This document shows, piece by piece, positions 16,201 through 25,363 of a stretch of DNA of 37,006 nt. The first letter of the stretch is position 1, and every line of letters begins with the position of its first letter. A model generated the notes under the pieces. The model did no database searches. It was not told the origin of the DNA and was given only the letters and a program-made list of their open reading frames with translations. The position numbers and the translations under genes are program-made. This stretch comes from a bacterium (GTDB lineage Bacteria; Lernaellota; Lernaellaia; JACKCT01), in contig JAIOHV010000161.1 in NCBI GenBank assembly GCA_019912885.1, positions 1 through 37,006 on the forward strand, written 5' to 3'.

Positions 16201-16220
16201 GGGCGCGATGGATCGCGCCC
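16201..16220. terminator. Perfect hairpin between convergent genes
   Basis: GGGCGCGAT (16201-16209) and ATCGCGCCC (16212-16220) form a perfect nine-base stem with a two-base centre. It fills the 29-base space between the stops of the OPT gene and the convergent permease gene. There is no U tract, so it may be a terminator or a small palindromic repeat. A related ATCGCGCC hairpin occurs at 7935-7949. Confidence 0.5.
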
Positions 16221-17501
16221 CTACTCGTATCGCAGCGACTCAATCGGATCGAGCCTTGCCGCGCGCCTTGCCGGGAAGACGCCGAAAAACACGCCGACCA
16301 GCACGGAAAACCCGAACGCCAACGCGATGGCGAACGGGGTGATCTGCACGGGCAGCGTCGGCATGCCTTTTTCAAGGCCGATCAATCCGCCGATCGCAAC
16401 GCCGATCCCCACGACGCCGCCGAGCGCGGAGAGCGTCGTTGCCTCGATGAGGAACTGGCGCTGGATGTCGCGGTGACGCGCGCCGAGCGCCTTTCGCACG
16501 CCGATCTCGCGCGTGCGTTCGCGGACCGACACCAGCATGATGTTCATGATCCCCACGCCGCCGACCAGAAGCGAAATCGACGCGATGCCGATCGCCGCCG
16601 CGAAGATCGAACCCGTCATGTTCGACCAGGCGCGCGTGATCGATTCGCGCGTGGCGATCTCGAAATCGTCCGGGTCCGTCATTTTCAGCTTGTGCCGCGT
16701 GCGCATAATGGCGCGCACTTCGTCGATGGCGCGCTGCATCGGCACGCCGGGCATGGCTTTGAGCGCAAGCTCCATCATGTCCGTTTCCTCGTTGTGTTTG
16801 AGCACGTTGTGGATCGGGATGATGATGATGGCGTCCTGATTGAATCCGAAGATCGACCCGCGCCGCTCGAGGACGCCGATGACGCGCACGCGGTACGGCC
16901 CGGTGCGAACGTGTTCGCCGATCGGCGAGCCGCGCGGAAACAGGCGGTCCACGACATCCGCGCCGAGCAGCGCGACGTTGCGGGGCGCGTCGTCCTCGAG
17001 CGTCGTGAAATTACGCCCCTGCACGGTCTGGATGCCGCCGATCGTCAGATATTCGCTTTGCGCTCCGACAAGAAAGACCTCCGGCTCCGTTTCCGCGTCG
17101 CGGTATTTCACCGTGCGGTTCCAGAACGCAACGCCGGGAGAAACCTGCTCCACCGATTGCGCCTGCGCCCGCAGCGCCTCCACATCGTCCATCGTCAGGT
17201 CCGGGCGTTTGGCAAACTTGCGCCAGTCCATGCTGATTTGCATCGCCGGGAACTTCGACATGAAAAACGAGTTCGCGCCGATGCGGTTGAGCTCGCGCGT
17301 CATGACGCCGTTGATGCCGTTGACGATGGACATCATCGCGATGACGGTCGAAACGCCGATGATGATGCCAAGGCACGTCAGAACGGAACGCAGTTTGTTG
17401 GCGCGGATCGCCTCGAGAGACATGCGGACGCTCTCGACGATCGCGTGCGAGCGATAGCGGGACCGCGCGCCGGCGGCGGAATCGCGCGGCGTCACTCCCA
17501 T
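16221..17501 (-). CDS. MacB-type ABC permease (FtsX family), second copy
   Basis: This 426-residue permease has an N-terminal membrane helix with NKLRSVLTCLGIIIGVSTVIAM, a large periplasmic MacB_PCD domain (about residues 55-270) and three C-terminal helices of the FtsX domain. The latter include [24 protein letters not shown] and a final FPARRAARLDPIESLRYE. No ATPase domain is fused, unlike canonical MacB. The ATG at 17501 overlaps the end of the first permease gene by ten bases, with GAGG inside that gene as ribosome-binding site. With the preceding permease it could form a heterodimer served by the single ATPase. The substrate is unknown. Confidence 0.9.
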   Translation of the reverse strand: MGVTPRDSAAGARSRYRSHAIVESVRMSLEAIRANKLRSVLTCLGIIIGVSTVIAMMSIVNGINGVMTRELNRIGANSFFMSKFPAMQISMDWRKFAKRPDLTMDDVEALRAQAQSVEQVSPGVAFWNRTVKYRDAETEPEVFLVGAQSEYLTIGGIQTVQGRNFTTLEDDAPRNVALLGADVVDRLFPRGSPIGEHVRTGPYRVRVIGVLERRGSIFGFNQDAIIIIPIHNVLKHNEETDMMELALKAMPGVPMQRAIDEVRAIMRTRHKLKMTDPDDFEIATRESITRAWSNMTGSIFAAAIGIASISLLVGGVGIMNIMLVSVRERTREIGVRKALGARHRDIQRQFLIEATTLSALGGVVGIGVAIGGLIGLEKGMPTLPVQITPFAIALAFGFSVLVGVFFGVFPARRAARLDPIESLRYE

Positions 17502-18705
17502 CGCAGCGCCTCGATGGGATGGCGCGACGCCGCGCGCCACGCCGGAAAAAAGCCGAAGACGATTCCGACCAGGGCGGAAAATCCAAGACCCAGCCACACG
17601 GACCACAGGCGCACCGTGGCCGGCACGGGGCTGACCGCGTTGACGAGATTCGCCAGGCCGAAACCGAGCGATACGCCGATCGCGCCGCCCAGGCACGCCA
17701 GCAAGACCGCCTCGATGAGAAATTGCAGCAGGATGGACGAGCGCCGCGCGCCGACCGCCTTGCGGATGCCGATCTCGCGCGTGCGCTCGGTGACCGACAC
17801 CAGCATGATGTTCATGATCCCGACGCCGCCGACCAGAAGCGAGATCGACGCCACGCCGAACATCGCGGCGTAGAGTCCGCCCGTCAGCTTGTCGTATAGC
17901 TCCTTGATCGCGTCGACCTTGTTGATCGCGAAATCGTCGTCCTCGCGAAAGGCCACGCCGCGCACGCGGCGCAGGATCGCGCGGATCTCGTCGATGGCCG
18001 GTTGCGCGTCGTCCGGGTTTACGGGGCGAAGCGCGAGCGTGAGGCTGCGTTTTGAACCGAAGTTCTTCTCGAAGTTCTTGATCGGGATGACGACCGTGGT
18101 GTCGAGGTTCAAATCGAAAAAATCACCGCGCTGCTCGAGCACGCCTGCGATCGCGAAACGCTTGCCGCCGATGTAAAGGTCCTGCCCGACCGGGTTGCGC
18201 AGGCCGAAGAGCTTCTCGGCAACGTCCCATCCGATGACGACAACGTCCCGCCCGGCGTCGAACTCGTGCGCGTTCAGATAGCGCCCGGATCCGACCGTCG
18301 CGTCGCGCAATTCGTCATAGCCGGCGCCCGCGCCCGTCACGAGCACGTCATCGATTTTCTTGCCCTCGTAACGCACGGGACGCATCGTCCGGTGCATCGG
18401 AATCACGAGATCGCTTTCGCGGACCTGGTCGCGAAGCGCGCGGTATTCCTTCCAGCCCAGGTCGCGCCATTTTTTCGTGATGTCCCAGTCGTTGGTCATC
18501 CAGCGCCACTTCTGCACATAGATGACATTGCCGCCGATCGTCGAAAGCTCCGCGGAAAACGCGAGGTTCAATCCCTCGATGACGGAGATGATCGCAATGA
18601 CCGTGGTGATGCCGATGATGATGCCAAGCGTGGTGAGCGCGCTGCGCAGCTTGTTCGTGCGAAGGGAGGAAAGGGCGATGCGCAGGTTTTCCCACGCCAT
18701 CTGGA

Positions 18706-18709
<4 letters not shown>
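17492..18709 (-). CDS. MacB-type ABC permease (FtsX family), first copy
   Basis: This 405-residue permease has the same architecture as its downstream neighbour: [22 protein letters not shown] at the N-terminus, a periplasmic domain, then [24 protein letters not shown] and the closing [18 protein letters not shown]. The periplasmic domains of the two permeases are clearly different, whereas the membrane blocks are close. The ATG at 18709 overlaps the stop of the ATPase gene as ATGA. Tripartite MacAB-type systems extrude macrolides, peptides, lipoproteins or toxins across the envelope. No specific substrate can be inferred. Confidence 0.9.
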
Positions 18710-19398
<689 letters not shown>

Positions 19399-19400
19399 GG

Positions 19401-20630
19401 TCAGCCCTCCTCGTCCTCATCCTGTTCTTCCTGGATCTCGACGAGGTCGTTGTTTTTCAGCTCGCGGTTCAGCGTCTTGTACGGGCCGCAGATGAGCTCG
19501 TCGCCCTCGGCGATCCCCGCGCCCGTCAGCACGATGTCAAACTCCGAGCTGATGCCCGTCTTGACCGGCAGCACCTTCGCGCGCTGTTCGCTGACGCGGA
19601 ATACGACGTCCTCGAGATCGCTCGCGCGAATTTGCGAGAGCGGCTTGTCCTCGGGCGCGTCGGGATCCCGCATGGTGACGCACTGGATCGGCGCGGCGAG
19701 CGCGTCCTCTTCGGTGTCGGTGACGATGTTGGCCGTCGCGCTCATGCCGGGGCGGATATCCGCGAAGCCCTCGCCTTCATCAAGGCGGATCGTCACGTCA
19801 AAATTCGTCGTTTCCTCCTGCGTGCCGAGCATGGCGACCTTCGCGGAGGTGGCGATCTCCACGACCTTGCCGGTGAATTCGCGGGCGGGCAGGGCGTCGA
19901 TTTCGATCCTGGCCTCCTGGCCGAGCGACACGTTCGGCACGTCGTTCTCGTCCACCTCCACGACGGTCTCCATCGCCGACATGTCCGCCACGGTCATGAT
20001 GATGTCGCGCGTGAACTGCGAGCCGAGCACGATCTCGCCGACCTTCTTGTTGAGCGCGATGATCATGCCGTCGATGGGGCTTCGCAGCACGGATTTGGAA
20101 AGCTCGTCGCCGGCCACGCGCAGGTTCGCGGCTGCCTGGCGAACCTGATCCCGCGCGGCCGCGAGTTGCGCCTCCTGCACCTCGACCGCCGTCCTCGCGC
20201 GCTCGAGCTCCTCGCTCGAAACAAGATCCTGCGCCGCCAATTGCTCGGTGCGCTTATACGTGCGCCGGGATTGGTCGAGGCTCGCGCGCATCTGTTCGAC
20301 CTGCGCCTTCGCGGCGCTTTGCATCGCCGCGAACTGGTCGCGGCTCGCGGCATAACGCGTGGAGTCCAGCGCGACGAGCAGATCGCCCTTTTTTACGTGG
20401 TCGCCTTCCTTCACCGGGAGCCGCGTGATTTCCGCGGAGACGTAGGCCGAAATCTCGACCTTCTCCACGGGCTCGACCTTGCCCGTCGCCTGAACGGTCT
20501 GGACGATCTTCTTGCGTTCGATCTTGCGTGTCGTCACCTCGAGGGCGTCTTCCGTCATGGCGGAGTAAACGATCAGACCGATGACGGCGGCGGCGACGAC
20601 GATGCCGAGAATCAGAAAAACGCGTTTCAC
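19401..20630 (-). CDS. MacA/HlyD-type periplasmic adaptor
   Basis: This 409-residue protein has a single N-terminal membrane helix (residues 4-24). A lipoyl-like half-motif follows in [22 protein letters not shown], then a helical hairpin of about 90 residues (100-190) rich in Ala, Gln and Arg. The second half-lipoyl contains [16 protein letters not shown], and a beta-barrel and membrane-proximal domain follow. It should bridge the MacB-like permeases to an outer membrane channel, which is not encoded nearby. The start is GTG at 20630 with GGAGA about ten bases upstream. The C-terminus is strongly acidic (EEQDEDEEG), which is unusual for the family. Confidence 0.9.
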   Translation of the reverse strand: MKRVFLILGIVVAAAVIGLIVYSAMTEDALEVTTRKIERKKIVQTVQATGKVEPVEKVEISAYVSAEITRLPVKEGDHVKKGDLLVALDSTRYAASRDQFAAMQSAAKAQVEQMRASLDQSRRTYKRTEQLAAQDLVSSEELERARTAVEVQEAQLAAARDQVRQAAANLRVAGDELSKSVLRSPIDGMIIALNKKVGEIVLGSQFTRDIIMTVADMSAMETVVEVDENDVPNVSLGQEARIEIDALPAREFTGKVVEIATSAKVAMLGTQEETTNFDVTIRLDEGEGFADIRPGMSATANIVTDTEEDALAAPIQCVTMRDPDAPEDKPLSQIRASDLEDVVFRVSEQRAKVLPVKTGISSEFDIVLTGAGIAEGDELICGPYKTLNRELKNNDLVEIQEEQDEDEEG

Positions 20631-20648
20631 GGAAGCGATATCTCCGGC

Positions 20649-20669
20649 GGACGCGCCGGCGGCGCGTCC
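20649..20669. other. Perfect hairpin between lipoprotein and adaptor genes
   Basis: GGACGCGCC (20649-20657) and GGCGCGTCC (20661-20669) form a nine-base stem with a three-base loop. It lies directly downstream of the lipoprotein stop (20674-20676) and just ahead of the adaptor's ribosome-binding site. No U tract follows, so a processing or attenuation element is as likely as a terminator. Confidence 0.5.
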
Positions 20670-20673
20670 CGCG

Positions 20674-21153
20674 TCAGGAGGGGTTTTCGGGCGTGGGCGC
20701 GGGCGTGGCCGTGCCGTTTGGCGTCGGCCGGTTTTCCGTGGCTCCCTTTTCGAAGACGACCTCGCGGAGGTCCCGGACCTTCAGGTACATCTCGCCGAGG
20801 TTCGTGCGTCCCGTGCATACGAGTTGGCGTTTCACGCGCACCTCGTGCGTCTCGCCGTTCCAGAAGGTGACTTTCGCCGAACGGTAGCGGTTGTCGTGAT
20901 CGGTAAAGGCAATGTGCCGGATGTTTTGAAACGGCACCAGGAATTTCGCTTCGCCCTGATACGCCGTCAGCTTGGTTTCGCCGCCGCAGGCGACCAGTTC
21001 CGCCTGAAAATGCGCGCCCTTGGTGTCGGTGATCGCCGCGCGATAGTTCATGCGCGGATTGGGGAACTTCTTGTCGTCCCCGCCGCCCATGGAGCCCATG
21101 GCCAGCGAGCAACAGGCGGCAACGAAAATGACGGCGGCTCGACGAAAGTGCAT
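20674..21153 (-). CDS. Probable lipoprotein upstream of the MacAB-like genes
   Basis: This 159-residue protein, if started at ATG 21153, begins MHFRRAAVIFVAACC. A lipobox-like VAAC places the lipidated Cys at residue 14 or 15. An ATG nine codons further upstream exists but would lengthen the n-region. The mature part contains KVTFWNGETHEVRVKRQL and ends in a Pro/Thr-rich tail (RPTPNGTATPAPTPENPS). I recognise no family. It is the first gene of the unit that continues with the adaptor, ATPase and two permeases, 43 bases away, so it may be an accessory component or cargo of that system (inference). Confidence 0.75.
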   Translation of the reverse strand: MHFRRAAVIFVAACCSLAMGSMGGGDDKKFPNPRMNYRAAITDTKGAHFQAELVACGGETKLTAYQGEAKFLVPFQNIRHIAFTDHDNRYRSAKVTFWNGETHEVRVKRQLVCTGRTNLGEMYLKVRDLREVVFEKGATENRPTPNGTATPAPTPENPS

Positions 21154-21189
21154 GCGTCCCCCACGGCCGATCCGGTCCACGGCGCGAAA

Positions 21190-21218
21190 ACGCTATCCAC
21201 GCGCGTTCGGGGTGTCAA
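21190..21218 (-). promoter_or_regulatory. Promoter of the lipoprotein-MacAB-like operon
   Basis: On the minus strand a perfect TTGACA (21218-21213) is followed by a 17-base spacer and TAGCGT (21195-21190). Transcription would begin near 21183, about 30 bases before the ATG at 21153, whose upstream region contains GGGGGA as a weak ribosome-binding site. Confidence 0.5.
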
Positions 21219-21260
21219 CATGAGTGGGGAATGTCGAACGGGAAGCCGGCAGCGCGCCGT

Positions 21261-21295
21261 GATTTCGGATCTCGGGTTTCGGATTGCGGATTGTG
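21261..21295. repeat. Tandem array of five degenerate 7-bp units (consensus GATTTCG)
   Basis: Five consecutive heptamers start at 21261, 21268, 21275, 21282 and 21289. Each differs from GATTTCG by at most two bases and there are no insertions. The array lies in the 231-base gap between nagB and the lipoprotein operon. The same unit, on the other strand, builds the array at 35828-35855. No gene is visible here. Confidence 0.7.
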
Positions 21296-21342
21296 GCCTT
21301 GCCGTTGCGCGCATAGCCGTCGAAGGCGCACGCGATTTCGGC

Positions 21343-21387
21343 GATATCCATGATGTCCGTCCGGTCCATCATGTCGATTTTGTCCAT
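21343..21387. repeat. Tandem array of five degenerate 9-bp units (nnnGTCCAT)
   Basis: Five consecutive nonamers start at 21343, 21352, 21361, 21370 and 21379. The last six bases match GTCCAT with at most one change per unit, while the first three vary. On the minus strand the pattern reads ATGGACnnn and would encode a Met-Asp-x repeat, but no ribosome-binding site supports translation. A second array of exactly five such units lies at 27019-27063. Confidence 0.75.
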
Positions 21388-21412
21388 CGCCGCCGGACGA
21401 TGATCCGTACCC

Positions 21413-22198
21413 CTACAGCCCCGCCGCCGCCTCGCGGTCGAGTACCACGTCCAGTTCGCCCCGGTAGCGCTGCAAGAATGACGCGGGCACGTCCGCCGTG
21501 ACCGGGCCGCACAACGCGAGCCGGATCGCTTCGGCCTTGCCCGCCCCGAGCGCGATCAAAAGGATCGCGCGCGCGTCGAGAAGCGTGCCGATCCCGACCG
21601 TGACGGCCCGCGCCGGCACCTCGTCGACGGACGCGAACGCGCGGCTGTTCGCGCGCCGCGTATCGTCCGAAAGCGTCACGGCGCGCGTTCTGGCCGCCGG
21701 GTCCGAGCCCGGCTCGTTGAACGCGATATGGCCGTTGCCGCCGATGCCGAGGATCGCCAGATCAAGCCCGCCGGCGTTGGCGATGTGCCGCTCATAGTCC
21801 GTTGCGACGCGGTCCAGGTCGTCGTTGGCGTCCGGTGCGCCGAACGTGTGAAAATTCGCGTCGGGAAGCCCGATCGCATCGAGCAACGTGGCGCGGAGGG
21901 CATTTGCGAAACGCCGCGGATGATCGACCGGCAACCCGACGTATTCGTCGAGCAAAAACGCCTGAACCTTGTCGAATCGGCGCGCGTCCTCCCGGTGCAT
22001 GCGCGCCAGTTCGCGATACGCCGGAAGCGGCGTGTCGCCCGTCGCGAACGCGATGCGCGCGGCGCCGTCGCATCGATCGATTTGCGCGGCAATGAGCCGC
22101 GCGGCAAAACGTCCCGCGTCGTCGCCCGAATTCCCCACGCGAATGCGCGCGCTCGCGCCGCCGGGGAACGTCAGGATTTTTTTCGGGGTATCGGTCAT
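21413..22198 (-). CDS. nagB: Glucosamine-6-phosphate deaminase
   Basis: This 261-residue enzyme converts glucosamine-6-phosphate to fructose-6-phosphate and ammonia in amino-sugar use. The motif FLLDEYVGL places the catalytic Asp at 84, and GIGGNGHIAFNEPGS places the catalytic His at 157 with the following Glu. The phosphate-binding FATGDTPLPAY near 51-61 corresponds to the usual TG.TP loop, and the length is typical. A 6-phosphogluconolactonase is excluded by the DEYVG and NGHIAFNEP blocks. The ATG at 22198 lacks a strong ribosome-binding site. It stands alone with no nagA or transporter beside it, and is divergent from a GT39-like gene. Confidence 0.92.
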   Translation of the reverse strand: MTDTPKKILTFPGGASARIRVGNSGDDAGRFAARLIAAQIDRCDGAARIAFATGDTPLPAYRELARMHREDARRFDKVQAFLLDEYVGLPVDHPRRFANALRATLLDAIGLPDANFHTFGAPDANDDLDRVATDYERHIANAGGLDLAILGIGGNGHIAFNEPGSDPAARTRAVTLSDDTRRANSRAFASVDEVPARAVTVGIGTLLDARAILLIALGAGKAEAIRLALCGPVTADVPASFLQRYRGELDVVLDREAAAGL

Positions 22199-22224
22199 GG
22201 CTGCCGCCGACGGTGAGGGCGGCT

Positions 22225-22252
22225 TTTTGATCCACGCGGGCGGCCTTGTCAA
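22225..22252 (-). promoter_or_regulatory. Possible nagB promoter
   Basis: On the minus strand a perfect TTGACA (22252-22247) is followed by 16 bases and TCAAAA (22230-22225). The start would be near 22217, about 20 bases ahead of the nagB ATG. The -35 coincides with the putative TTG start of the divergent gene. Confidence 0.35.
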
Positions 22253-23928
22253 CGCACCCGCGCGCGCGGAAAGTGGCAGTTCCATTTATCGGGGAAAGGC
22301 GGCGGGCCATTCGCGGGCGCCCCATCAATCTCGATTCGCGCGGTGCGCGCCTGGCGATCGTTTTGGCCGGCACGTCGATCTTTTTCGCCGTACGTCTTTT
22401 CGCGGCCTTTTCGAGCGTTGACCACGTGCGCAACGTGGACGAGGCGGAATACCAGCTCGTTCGTCACGCGCACCATGTCCTCGGGCACGAACCGGCGATC
22501 ACGACGTTCCACCACCTCTGGGCGCACACCGCCTACGCGACGCTGCTCGCGCCCCTGCTTTTCGTCGGACTGTCTCCGACGGTCGCGCTGAAACTGGCCG
22601 CGGTGATGATCGCGACGGCGGGCGCCGGGACGCTGCTCGCGGCGCTCGCGTGGCGGGCGGGCGTGGCTGCCGCGATCGTTTACGCCATCGGCGTCATTGT
22701 CGCCGACGCGCCGCTAACGGCGTGGTCACTCGTTTATTGGGGCGCGTATCCGGAGGCGGCGTCGCTCGCCAATATCGGGCTTGCGCTTTTGATCTTCGCG
22801 TATTCGGGCAAGCCACGCGGGCTCGTGCTGCCCGGCGCGGTTTTGGGACTCGCGGCGTGCAGTTCCCTGTCCGTCGTGTTTGTTCCGGCGGCGGCGTTTG
22901 CCGTTTTGCTTCTCGCGCGCCGCGGACGCGACCGATGGGCTTCCTGCGGCGCGATTGCCGTCGGCGCCATCGTAGGTTTCCTGCCCTGGGTGTGGTGGAT
23001 CCTGACCAAAAGCGCCGGTCGGGTTTTCGAATCCGGACTGTTCGGCGCCTCGCCTCCCCTCGGCGTCATGGACGTCGTCACATTTCCGGACTCGATTTCC
23101 ATGAGATACGCCGCGAAGGCCATTCTGAGCGCCGTCGAGTCCCCGGCGTCGCGCGTCGCGGCGATCGCGGGATTCGCGGCCACCGGCGCGGTTTGGTGGT
23201 CGCGTCGAAGCGAACGAGCGGATGGTTGGCTCGTCATCGCGCCATTGGCCTGCGTGCTCGGATTTCTCAACGTGTCGATGTTCGGCTACGCCAAGTACCT
23301 CGACGCAAGGCACGTCATCTGGTTCGCGTGGACGGGTCCGTTTCTTGTCGCGACCGCGGCCGCCGCCGGCGATACGCTGCTCGCCCGTGCGCGTCAGGGG
23401 CTCGTCCTTGTTTTTGCCGTGGTCGTGGCCGCCGCCAACGCGCCGCGCCTGGCGCCCTTTCTGGACATGGACGGCATCGGCATGGCGAGCCGCTTTCGCG
23501 GGTACGACTATTTTCGCGCGCAGTTCGGTTCGGTTTTCGGCGACGAGGTCGATGCCGTGAACTGCTTTCTCGACTCGCGTACGTGGCCGTTTGCCGACGT
23601 TTCGTTCCGCCTTGGCTTTTCCAACCTGTTTTTTCCACACTCAACCGAAACGCCGTTCGCGCCGCGCAAGGTCGAGCCGATGAGCATCCGTTCGCGCCCG
23701 CCCGCCGAGCCGGAGGCTCGCGATCGATTTTTCGAGGGATTCGGTTGCGCCGCCGCGCTTCACCAAAGCGCCACGCCGCGCCACATCCTGATCGCGCTGA
23801 AGACTCCCGGGATCGACCCATCCGTCGCGCTCGCGGCCTTTGAGGAATGCGCGGCTTTGCCCTGCCTTCCCGAATCGATCAGTCGGAAGAATCGGGCGTC
23901 GCTTCCGTCACCTGGGCGATCGCCGTAA
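22246..23928 (+). CDS. GT39-like polytopic glycosyltransferase
   Basis: This protein of up to 560 residues has about nine to eleven hydrophobic segments. The first loop has NVDEAEY (Asp65, Glu66), the acidic pair expected in PMT/ArnT-type (GT39 and related GT-C) enzymes, which transfer a sugar from a polyprenyl-phosphate donor on the periplasmic side. The last 130 residues are a soluble tail. The start is uncertain: TTG at 22246 has no clear ribosome-binding site, and GTG at 22273 is an alternative. The 3' end overlaps the convergent bioA gene by 50 bases. The assignment rests on topology and the DE motif, so the specific sugar or acceptor is unknown. Confidence 0.72.
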   Translation: MSTHPRARKVAVPFIGERRRAIRGRPINLDSRGARLAIVLAGTSIFFAVRLFAAFSSVDHVRNVDEAEYQLVRHAHHVLGHEPAITTFHHLWAHTAYATLLAPLLFVGLSPTVALKLAAVMIATAGAGTLLAALAWRAGVAAAIVYAIGVIVADAPLTAWSLVYWGAYPEAASLANIGLALLIFAYSGKPRGLVLPGAVLGLAACSSLSVVFVPAAAFAVLLLARRGRDRWASCGAIAVGAIVGFLPWVWWILTKSAGRVFESGLFGASPPLGVMDVVTFPDSISMRYAAKAILSAVESPASRVAAIAGFAATGAVWWSRRSERADGWLVIAPLACVLGFLNVSMFGYAKYLDARHVIWFAWTGPFLVATAAAAGDTLLARARQGLVLVFAVVVAAANAPRLAPFLDMDGIGMASRFRGYDYFRAQFGSVFGDEVDAVNCFLDSRTWPFADVSFRLGFSNLFFPHSTETPFAPRKVEPMSIRSRPPAEPEARDRFFEGFGCAAALHQSATPRHILIALKTPGIDPSVALAAFEECAALPCLPESISRKNRASLPSPGRSP

Positions 23929-25252
23929 AGGTCGCGTCCAGAAGCGCGTCGATCTCCGTTGCGCTGATGGCAAGCGGCGGGTTCAGCACGATCACGTCGC
24001 CCAGAGGCCGGATGATGACGCCAAGCTCACGCGCGCGCCGGATGACGCGATGCCCCATGCGCAAGGCGGGATTGTAGGGACGATCCGCCGCGACGTCCTC
24101 CGCGAGTTCGATCCCGATCATGAAACCCGCCTGACGCACATCCGCGACATGCGGGAGATCGGAAAAGCGCGCGAGTCCGCGTGCGAGGCGATCGATTTTA
24201 GCGGGCAGACCCCGAAGGACGCGCTCTTCGTCGAAGACGGCCAGGCTCCCGATCCCGGCGGCGCACGCGAGCGCGTTGCCGGTGTAGGTGTGCCCGTGGA
24301 AGAAGGTGCGGAACTCATCGCGCGATCCGGCAAACGCCTCGTAGATCGCGTCGGTCGCGGCCGTGGCGGCAAGGGGCAGATAGCCGCCGGAGATCCCCTT
24401 GGCGAGCGCCATCAGATCCGGACTCACGTTTTCCTTTTCGCACGCGAACATCGTGCCCGTGCGCCCGAAGCCCGTGGCGACCTCGTCGGCGATGAGAAGC
24501 AGGCCGAGCCGGTCGCAGACGGCGCGAAGACGCGCCAGAAAGCCCGCCGGCGCCGGGCGGATGCCCGAGGCGCCCTGCACGATCGGCTCGATGATGACCC
24601 CCGCGCACGTTTCGGTTACGCGCTCGATCTCGCGCTCCACATCGTCGAAGCACGCGGTTTCGCACGTCTCGGGGCGGCGTCCCCAGGGGCAGGCGCGGCA
24701 AAACGGGTAGGGGATCGTGTCCGTCGCAAAGAGCAGCGGCCGGTAAAGTTCGTGGAACGCGTCGATCGCGCCGACGCTGACCGAGCCGATGGTATCGCCG
24801 TGATACGCGCCGGAGAAGGTGACGAAACGGCTGCGTTCCGGGTGACCGCGGTGAACCTGGTAGCCGTAGGCCATCTTGAGCGCGACCTCGGCCGCGGTCG
24901 CGCCGCTGTCGGAATAGAAGATGCGCGTCAATCCGGCGGGCAGAATCTCGACCAGCCGCGCGGCAAGTTCGATGGACGGCTCGCCGGCGAGGCCGAGCAG
25001 CGTGGAATGCGCGATGCGGTCGAGTTGGTCGCGCACGTGGCGATCGATCGTCGGATGCCGGTGCCCGTGGACGTTGCACCAGAGCGAGCTGACGCCGTCG
25101 ATCAAGCGGCGGCCGTCGATGTCGATAAGGAACACGCCTTCGCCGCGCTCGATGATTTCGATTTGGTCATCGGTCCACATACGCATGGGCGTAAACGGAT
25201 GCCAGACGTGCGCGCGATCCAGGGCTACAAGCCGATTTTTCTTAGGGTTCAT
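23879..25252 (-). CDS. bioA: Adenosylmethionine-8-amino-7-oxononanoate aminotransferase
   Basis: This 457-residue PLP enzyme of biotin synthesis converts 7-keto-8-aminopelargonate to 7,8-diaminopelargonate. It has HVWHPFTPM at 15-23, GVSSLWCNVHGHRHP at 53-67, SDSGATAAEVALKMA at 114-128, the Asp256 that contacts the pyridine nitrogen in ADEVATGFGRTG, and the Schiff-base Lys285 in ALAKGISGGYLPL. A cysteine cluster (Cys185, 188, 197, 201) resembles that of Bacillus-type BioA/BioK, so the amino donor could be lysine rather than SAM. No other bio gene is in view. ATG 25252 was chosen because it gives the family start MNPKKNRLVALD. Confidence 0.93.
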   Translation of the reverse strand: MNPKKNRLVALDRAHVWHPFTPMRMWTDDQIEIIERGEGVFLIDIDGRRLIDGVSSLWCNVHGHRHPTIDRHVRDQLDRIAHSTLLGLAGEPSIELAARLVEILPAGLTRIFYSDSGATAAEVALKMAYGYQVHRGHPERSRFVTFSGAYHGDTIGSVSVGAIDAFHELYRPLLFATDTIPYPFCRACPWGRRPETCETACFDDVEREIERVTETCAGVIIEPIVQGASGIRPAPAGFLARLRAVCDRLGLLLIADEVATGFGRTGTMFACEKENVSPDLMALAKGISGGYLPLAATAATDAIYEAFAGSRDEFRTFFHGHTYTGNALACAAGIGSLAVFDEERVLRGLPAKIDRLARGLARFSDLPHVADVRQAGFMIGIELAEDVAADRPYNPALRMGHRVIRRARELGVIIRPLGDVIVLNPPLAISATEIDALLDATFTAIAQVTEATPDSSD

Positions 25253-25283
25253 GGGCAGTTGCGGGCTTCTGAGGGCTTTGGCG

Positions 25284-25312
25284 ACCTTGACTTTCCGCAA
25301 CCCGTTTGTCAA
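25284..25312 (-). promoter_or_regulatory. Weak bioA promoter candidate
   Basis: On the minus strand a perfect TTGACA (25312-25307) lies 60 bases ahead of the bioA start, but the -10 at 17 bases reads CAAGGT, a poor match. The 111-base divergent region shows no other promoter-like pair and no convincing BirA operator. Confidence 0.25.
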
Positions 25313-25363
25313 CGTGCCGCGGCTTTTTTTGACCCCTTCCGAAGAGATGCCGGCCTGAACGCG

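Noticed and set aside
21181-21412. Small reading frames encoding Met-Asp-x repeats on the minus strand
   Set aside because: They arise solely from the 9-bp array, have no ribosome-binding site, and the same happens at the second array.
25305-25335. TTGTCAAC near bioA as half of a BirA operator
   Set aside because: It matches the half-site TTGTAAAC at seven of eight bases, but the inverted second half (GTTTACAA) is not found at the required 14-16-base spacing.
23840-25363. In-frame extension upstream of the second GT39-like gene, giving a protein of over 1,000 residues
   Set aside because: The extension is antisense to bioA and has no domain. ATG 25364 leads directly into the first membrane helix.
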